From positions 496,001 to 560,000 of the forward strand of contig NZ_PGET01000001.1 in NCBI RefSeq assembly GCF_002797975.1: a stretch of DNA of 64,000 nucleotides, given 5' to 3'. Below, piece after piece: positions 60,329-64,000 of the stretch. The notes under the pieces are model-generated. The model did no database searches and was not told the DNA's origin. It saw only the letters and a program-made list of their open reading frames with translations. The stretch is from [Clostridium] celerecrescens 18A (GTDB lineage Bacteria > Bacillota > Clostridia > Lachnospirales > Lachnospiraceae). A program made the position numbers and the translations under genes. The first letter of the stretch is position 1, and each line of letters starts with the position of its first letter.

Positions 60329-61306
60329 TTATTTCCGCTTTAATGGCAACATTATTAACGGTTTTAATAATATAATGGCTGGTTTACTTGAACAGGCTAA
60401 GATAATAATGATTGATAATAATATTATGCTTAATTGAGGGAGTGGCAAAGTTTGCAAGATGTTTTTATAGGTTAGATAGCGGATAATAAATCCGTGTAAT
60501 AAAAATATTCCAATGGTATTTTGGCCTATACTCGTGATAATACCCATATTTTTGTTGGGTATAAACATACATAAAAATGTTATGAATATTACAGATATTA
60601 TAAGAAAAAAAGCACGATTCCATATACTGTATTGTAATTCATGGTAAGGCAAAGAGTGATATGCCCAAGATGCTTGGATTTTGTGCTGAGCCAGATACAA
60701 TATACAGCTTACTAAAACAACACAAAGCAAAGTGAGAAACTTGGGAAGTATATTAGTTTTCCTTTCACCAGGCTTAAAAATTTGGAAATTTCTTATCTTC
60801 AGATAGTACCCGCTTACAAAGAATGGGAACATTACTAATATTCTTGACAAGCTGAGATAATACGAAACTGTGTCAATATATCCCACTAACAAAGCGATTA
60901 TGCATCCAATTATAAGTATACATTTTAATATTTTTTCTGTATCACTAAATATTGAAATTACTATATTCCATAAAAAAAGGGCTAATAAATACCAAAGAAT
61001 CCAATATGGAGTGGTATATTGAAATTTTATAGTTTCGTGTAATATGTATTTTGCAAATGCAATATAACAGGTTTGAAAAACTATGTACGGATAGAAATAT
61101 TTTGAGATTAATATTTCTTTAGTCGTTTTTTTACAACAATATCCTGAAATAAAAGCAAATGCGGGCATATGGAAAGAATAAATTAGTAAATACAGGAATC
61201 TGCTGCTTTTAAATGGCATCTGTTCACAAAGATGACCAAAAACAACTAAAAATATTAATATACACTTTATGTTATCAATCTGGAAGATTCTAGATTTTTT
61301 ATCCAT
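60329..61306 (-). CDS. Membrane acyltransferase (acyltransferase 3 / OafA-like)
   Basis: A 325-residue integral membrane protein with about ten segments. The N-terminal 'RIFQIDNIKCILIFLVVFGH' holds the family His, and 'FISGYC' follows. Such enzymes O-acetylate or succinylate cell-surface sugars. Codon use is strongly AT-biased (many ATA and TTA codons), unlike the genes on either side, which suggests recent transfer. It lies alone on the minus strand inside the repeat-bounded island. Confidence 0.88.
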   Translation of the reverse strand: MDKKSRIFQIDNIKCILIFLVVFGHLCEQMPFKSSRFLYLLIYSFHMPAFAFISGYCCKKTTKEILISKYFYPYIVFQTCYIAFAKYILHETIKFQYTTPYWILWYLLALFLWNIVISIFSDTEKILKCILIIGCIIALLVGYIDTVSYYLSLSRILVMFPFFVSGYYLKIRNFQIFKPGERKTNILPKFLTLLCVVLVSCILYLAQHKIQASWAYHSLPYHELQYSIWNRAFFLIISVIFITFLCMFIPNKNMGIITSIGQNTIGIFLLHGFIIRYLTYKNILQTLPLPQLSIILLSIIIILACSSKPAIILLKPLIMLPLKRK

Positions 61307-61396
61307 TTTTATCTCCTGTTTAGCTTTGTCTATGTATCTCGAATGATACCATAAAAAATGTAAAAAGTATATTGACGATTATTTTTATCAATCAGC

Positions 61397-61420
61397 TAGT
61401 CCCTTAAGGGACTAATTTTT
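61397..61420. terminator. Orphan perfect hairpin with T-run
   Basis: TAGTCCCTTAAGGGACTA (61397-61414) is a perfect palindrome followed by ATTTTTT. On the plus strand no intact gene precedes it, so it may be the leftover terminator of a lost gene. Confidence 0.6.
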
Positions 61421-61772
61421 TATTCATGGACAAAATCAAATAAAAAATGGAACTATAATTGAAATCGAGGAGAGTAGCAACGGAAGAAGCTTCCGGATGC
61501 ATTTTGCGGATCCTCAGAAGTATCTCACAACGCTGGCAATGCTTACCCAGGACAATTTAAGTGCCTACCAGGTACAAACTAGTCAGGGCCTTGTATGTGC
61601 GAATCCGGTGAACAAGGTGTGCAGACGCAGGCGGTTGCTCCAATATGGGCCGATGATGGTATCCGAACCGTATACTTTCATAAATTTCTTTATTTATTAT
61701 AAACAGGCACTTATCTATTCGGAACAAGCACTTATCTATTCGGATATATATATAAATATATTAGAAATATAA
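61416..61772 (+). pseudogene. Gene fragment upstream of the collagen-like gene
   Basis: An open frame with no ribosome site; the first ATG is at 61497. The part 'NGTIIEIEESSNGRSFRMHF' and 'ADPQKYLTTLAML' has protein-like composition, while the end (from about 61680) runs into AT-rich repeat sequence. I read it as a 3' piece of a gene whose true end was lost. Family not recognised. Confidence 0.35.
61707..61744 (+). repeat. Tandem 17-bp repeat before the collagen-like gene
   Basis: GCACTTATCTATTCGGA occurs at 61707-61723 and again at 61728-61744, period 21 bases, about 45 bases before the collagen-like start. It may be a regulator site or a slippage product. Confidence 0.6.
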
Positions 61773-61789
61773 ATAAAGGAATCATAAAT

Positions 61790-62566
61790 ATGCATTATGA
61801 TTATCGATATGGCAATTTATATTCAAGAGGAAATATATATTCAGGCATGAACTGGATACCCACACAAGAAGAAAACGGAGCAAAATATAGGCTTTTTGAA
61901 AATCAAATTACAGGCCCGACAGGTCCTACAGGCCCGCCAGGTCCTACAGGCCCGACAGGTCCGACAGGTCCGATTGGTCCTACAGGCCCGACAGGTCCTA
62001 TAGTCCCGCCAGGTCCGACAGGTCCTACAGGCCCGACAGGTCCTATAGTCCCGACAGGTCCGACTGGCCCGACAGCCCCGCCAGGTCCTACAGCACCAAC
62101 AGGTCCGACAGGTCCTACAGCACCAACAGGCCCGACAGTACCTACAGGCCCCACAAGATTTCCAGGCTTTCCAGGGCTCAAAATACCAACAAGTCCGACA
62201 ACTCCGACAGGCCCGACGAGACCTATGGGTCCCACTAGTCCAACAGGTCCAACAGGTCCTATGATTCCAACAGGTCCTACCGCTCCGATGGCTTCTTCAA
62301 TTTCTACAGTGGCCAGACTGTGGGAGTTAGAAGATATTGAGTCACAAGAGTCGCTATCTTCGTTTCCAAGTACAATTGTTTCAATCATTGAAGATTGCAT
62401 GGATAATATGATTTATGTCTGGATGAAAAATGGAGACAATTTTTGGCTGATTCCCAGAAGTAGTAATCAGAGCGTTGTTTCTGGTTACCGGTGGTATCAA
62501 AACTCAGACTGGTATATTGAGGAAATCAGCTACACCGATATTTATAGCGTTACTTGTGTTTCTTAA
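61790..62566 (+). CDS. Collagen-like Gly-Pro-Thr repeat protein (candidate exosporium/spore surface protein)
   Basis: A 258-residue protein: a 40-residue N-terminus, a collagen-type region (about 42-167) of G-P-T triplets, and a C-terminal domain of about 90 residues (from '[13 protein letters not shown]' to 'YSVTCVS'). No secretion signal is seen, as in exosporium glycoproteins of the BclA type that are assembled from the mother cell. At many triplets the obligatory Gly is replaced by Val, Ala, Arg or Ser (PIVP, PTAP, PTVP), which would interrupt a triple helix. The C-terminal domain is not obviously BclA-like. AAAGGAA lies before the ATG. Confidence 0.85.
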   Translation: MHYDYRYGNLYSRGNIYSGMNWIPTQEENGAKYRLFENQITGPTGPTGPPGPTGPTGPTGPIGPTGPTGPIVPPGPTGPTGPTGPIVPTGPTGPTAPPGPTAPTGPTGPTAPTGPTVPTGPTRFPGFPGLKIPTSPTTPTGPTRPMGPTSPTGPTGPMIPTGPTAPMASSISTVARLWELEDIESQESLSSFPSTIVSIIEDCMDNMIYVWMKNGDNFWLIPRSSNQSVVSGYRWYQNSDWYIEEISYTDIYSVTCVS

Positions 62567-62637
62567 AATTCTGTATATTATGATCAGGATGGGGCGCTGC
62601 GGTGGCCGGGATTGGCAGGGTAAAGAAGTATATGTAT

Positions 62638-62655
62638 GTCTACCATTTGTCTACC
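62638..62655 (-). repeat. Tandem 7-bp repeat GGTAGAC-AAAT-GGTAGAC
   Basis: On the minus strand GGTAGAC, AAAT, GGTAGAC, with the same 11-base period as the pair after guaA (14 of 18 bases identical). A second repeated element, GTTGACAAA at 62672-62680 and 62686-62694 on the plus strand, lies 16 bases further on. Confidence 0.55.
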
Positions 62656-62671
62656 CTGTATAAGTTTTTAG

Positions 62672-62694
62672 GTTGACAAAGTAATGTTGACAAA
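62672..62694 (+). repeat. Direct repeat GTTGACAAA x2
   Basis: Two 9-base repeats with 14-base period, adjacent to the GGTAGAC pair. Together they resemble a cluster of arm-type sites at the right end of the island. Confidence 0.5.
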
Positions 62695-62786
62695 TGTAAC
62701 CAGATGTATTACCATACAGTAAACTCCTATGTTTTCAAATGCCTGTAAGTGTATAGAAATGAAATCCTTAAAGCCAAGTTACCTTT

Positions 62787-62865
62787 GGGCAACAACCCTA
62801 TGGTTGGAGCTACCGTTGCTGTGGCTGTTGGGATTGAAGAGAGTGCAAAAGAAGGTAAATTCTAA
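62787..62865 (+). pseudogene. Direct repeat copy 2: 3' remnant of a GGGtGRT gene
   Basis: Matches the last 79 bases of the GGGtGRT gene, in frame to the same stop. All six differences are at third codon positions and synonymous. It has no 5' part, start or ribosome site. A hairpin like that of copy 1 follows. Confidence 0.85.
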
Positions 62866-62908
62866 GGAAGACCTTGATCTTTAAGATATTTTACTTTTAG
62901 AAAAGGAA

Positions 62909-62938
62909 AGAGGAGTCGCTTTGCCGGTTCCTCTTTTT
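62909..62938 (+). terminator. Terminator of GGGtGRT copy 2
   Basis: AGAGGA (from 62909) pairs with TCCTCT (to 62934), followed by five T's; diverged copy of the hairpin at 59967-59997. Confidence 0.75.
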
Positions 62939-62996
62939 GATTATTTAATAGGGGGAAGCTGTATGACCTATGAAAGCTTTCCTGTTGGAAAAATGA

Positions 62997-63040
62997 AAAC
63001 CTTCAAACAGACAATATAATGATCATCGGTTTGAAGGTTT
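62997..63040 (-). terminator. Terminator of sodA
   Basis: AAACCTTCAAAC (62997-63008) pairs perfectly with GTTTGAAGGTTT (63029-63040). On the minus strand the stem is followed by TTTCATTTTT. Confidence 0.8.
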
Positions 63041-63065
63041 GATTTTATAATCCGGAGTATTCATA

Positions 63066-63701
63066 TTAAGATTTGGCACTGATGCATGCTTTGTAACGTT
63101 CGTCCGCAGCCTCCCAGCTTACCACATGGAACCAGTCTTCTATGTATGCGGCCCTGTCGTTAAACCGCTTCAAAAAATAAGCATGTTCCCAGCAGTCGAT
63201 GCCTGCAATAACACAAAGGCCATCTGAGATAGGGGAATTCTGGTTTGGTGTTGTTACGAGTTTCAGTACGCCGTTAGAATCCACTACCAGCCAGGCATAC
63301 CCGGATCCAAATATAGCCAGTGCATACCGTTTGAATTCATCAAAAAACTGTTCCACCGTCCCAAAGTATTGAACGATGGCGGGATACAATACTTCAGCCT
63401 GGGTCCGGGTCATGGAATTGGTCATCCCGAAGAAATAGATCGTGTGATTATATACTCCGCCCGCATTATTAATGATGCCCTGTCGGACTTCCGAAGGAAG
63501 GCTTTCCGTATCCGAAAGCAGTTCCTCCAAAGACTTGTTTTGCAGCTGCGGATAATTCGTCAGGATCGCGTTAAGATTCGCCACATATCGCTGCTGCAGC
63601 CTGTCATGGTGCAGGTACATGGTTTGCGTGTCTATGTAGGGTTCCAGCGCATCGTATGGATACGGCAGCGGCAGGTTTACAAAGGGGTAATGTTCATTCA
63701 T
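63066..63701 (-). CDS. sodA: Superoxide dismutase, Fe/Mn family
   Basis: A 211-residue cytoplasmic-type SOD. Metal ligands His31 ('YLHHDRL'), His in 'VYNHTIYFF', Asp and His in 'GIDCWEHAYF' are intact. The usual HHxKHHxxYV helix here reads HHDRLQQRYV, so the second-shell His after Lys is Leu/Gln; this may alter the active-site gateway. No signal peptide. It lies next to the collagen-like gene; in other spore formers SodA takes part in coat crosslinking, but a spore role here is only inferred. It is monocistronic. Confidence 0.92.
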   Translation of the reverse strand: MNEHYPFVNLPLPYPYDALEPYIDTQTMYLHHDRLQQRYVANLNAILTNYPQLQNKSLEELLSDTESLPSEVRQGIINNAGGVYNHTIYFFGMTNSMTRTQAEVLYPAIVQYFGTVEQFFDEFKRYALAIFGSGYAWLVVDSNGVLKLVTTPNQNSPISDGLCVIAGIDCWEHAYFLKRFNDRAAYIEDWFHVVSWEAADERYKACISAKS

Positions 63702-63797
63702 AGGTTATTGTCCTTTTTATTATTTGTATATATATATTCAGTACTCAGGGATATATGATGGATAAGCAGGAGCTTGTAACAGAAATATATGCTGGCC

Positions 63798-63824
63798 CTG
63801 GCTATAGATTTTTCCTATAGCCAG
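63798..63824. other. Perfect hairpin between sodA and metY
   Basis: CTGGCTATAG (63798-63807) pairs with CTATAGCCAG (63815-63824). It lies upstream of both divergent genes and before the metY promoter. Possibly an operator or a leftover terminator. No T-box or SAM riboswitch is seen in 63702-63926. Confidence 0.4.
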
Positions 63825-63840
63825 ATCATAAATATATCAA

Positions 63841-63870
63841 TTAACACTTAGCCATGAAACCAGGTATAAT
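63841..63870 (+). promoter_or_regulatory. Promoter of the O-acetylhomoserine sulfhydrylase gene
   Basis: TTAACA (63841-63846), an 18-base spacer and TATAAT (63865-63870), with the ATG 57 bases on. Confidence 0.6.
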
Positions 63871-63926
63871 ACCAATTAAGAAGAAACGAAATAAATAATC
63901 AGTTTAACATTTGGGAGGAAATTCAT

Positions 63927-64000
63927 ATGGCTAAGAAGACAAGAGCTGAGAGAAATTTAAAATTTGAAACATTGCAATTACATGTTGGGCAGGAACAGGC
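63927..64000 (+). CDS. metY: O-acetylhomoserine aminocarboxypropyltransferase/sulfhydrylase, 3' truncated by window edge
   Basis: The first 24 codons plus two bases, starting at the ATG at 63927 behind GGGAGGAAA. The peptide includes 'LKFETLQLHVGQEQ', the characteristic N-terminus of MetY/Cys-Met PLP enzymes. The enzyme makes homocysteine from O-acetylhomoserine and sulfide. The gene runs off the window. Confidence 0.82.
   Translation, partial: MAKKTRAERNLKFETLQLHVGQEQ

Noticed and set aside
61903..62400. Minus-strand Gly/Val/Pro repeat frame opposite the collagen-like gene
   Set aside because: Mirror of the GPT repeat; no ribosome site, and the plus frame has full N- and C-terminal domains.
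63702..63926. T-box or SAM riboswitch before metY
   Set aside because: Only a simple 10-bp hairpin is seen, and it lies upstream of the promoter; no T-box or K-turn signatures.

Overview
The window reads as chromosomal DNA of a spore-forming, Gram-positive anaerobe of the Clostridia, most likely a Lachnospiraceae member of the Lacrimispora / Clostridium sphenoides type. This is inferred from gene content and signals: strong AGGAGG ribosome sites, TTGACA/TATAAT promoters, a Firmicutes LexA box, ATPase-less carbohydrate ABC operons, an NfnAB electron-bifurcating pair, the IscU-like / GGGtGRT gene pair, and spore-surface-like repeat proteins. No rRNA, tRNA, CRISPR array or intact insertion sequence was found.

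Layout. 1-9.8 kb: a plus-strand catabolic operon with two sugar ABC permeases, a GH2 beta-mannosidase, a D-serine dehydratase/D-threonine aldolase-like PLP enzyme, an N-acyl-D-amino-acid deacylase, a RidA-like protein and a GH9 hydrolase. 10-12.9 kb: a minus-strand DrrAB-type ABC exporter and a methyltransferase. 13-18 kb: uvrA under an SOS box, and guaA. 18-22 kb: a Cys-rich repeat protein with a mother-cell-type promoter, a TipA-type MerR regulator with its 19-bp-spacer promoter, and a membrane-anchored XRE regulator. 22-27.3 kb: a Mn/Zn/Fe-type ABC operon under a DtxR-family repressor, with an unannotated 34-residue membrane peptide in the leader and a second, divergent DtxR-like regulator. 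27.4-28.9 kb: a cation/proton antiporter behind a fluoride riboswitch. 28.9-36.7 kb: a LacI/solute-binding-protein fusion regulator divergent from a carbohydrate ABC operon that continues into a metallo-beta-lactamase-fold hydrolase, an MgtC-like protein and an inositol-monophosphatase-like phosphatase.

36.8-43 kb: a methyltransferase, then K+ uptake (TrkH, two TrkA-type proteins, a TPR protein) next to a KdpDE two-component system whose sensor lacks the usual N-terminal Kdp domains. 43-51 kb: a ClbS/DfsB protein, an EamA exporter, RecQ, SbcD and SbcC, then a decayed transporter. 51.5-59.9 kb: a ThyX-like protein with dihydrofolate reductase, NfnAB, a MATE exporter, an NlpC/P60 hydrolase with a coiled coil, and the IscU-like / GGGtGRT pair. 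59.9-62.9 kb: an AT-rich island (acyltransferase, collagen-like protein, gene fragments) bounded by two copies of the GGGtGRT 3' end plus terminator. 63-64 kb: an Fe/Mn superoxide dismutase and the first 24 codons of an O-acetylhomoserine sulfhydrylase.

How the parts fit: the two sugar operons import substrates and break them down inside the cell, since their hydrolases show no signal peptide. The metal, potassium and fluoride loci each sit beside a visible matching regulator or RNA switch. The Cys-rich protein, the collagen-like protein and possibly the superoxide dismutase suggest outer-spore-layer functions. The most unusual items are the D-amino-acid/glycan operon, the mntR-leader peptide, the fluoride switch on an antiporter, the three-domain LacI fusion, and the duplicated-end island with integrase-arm-like repeats.
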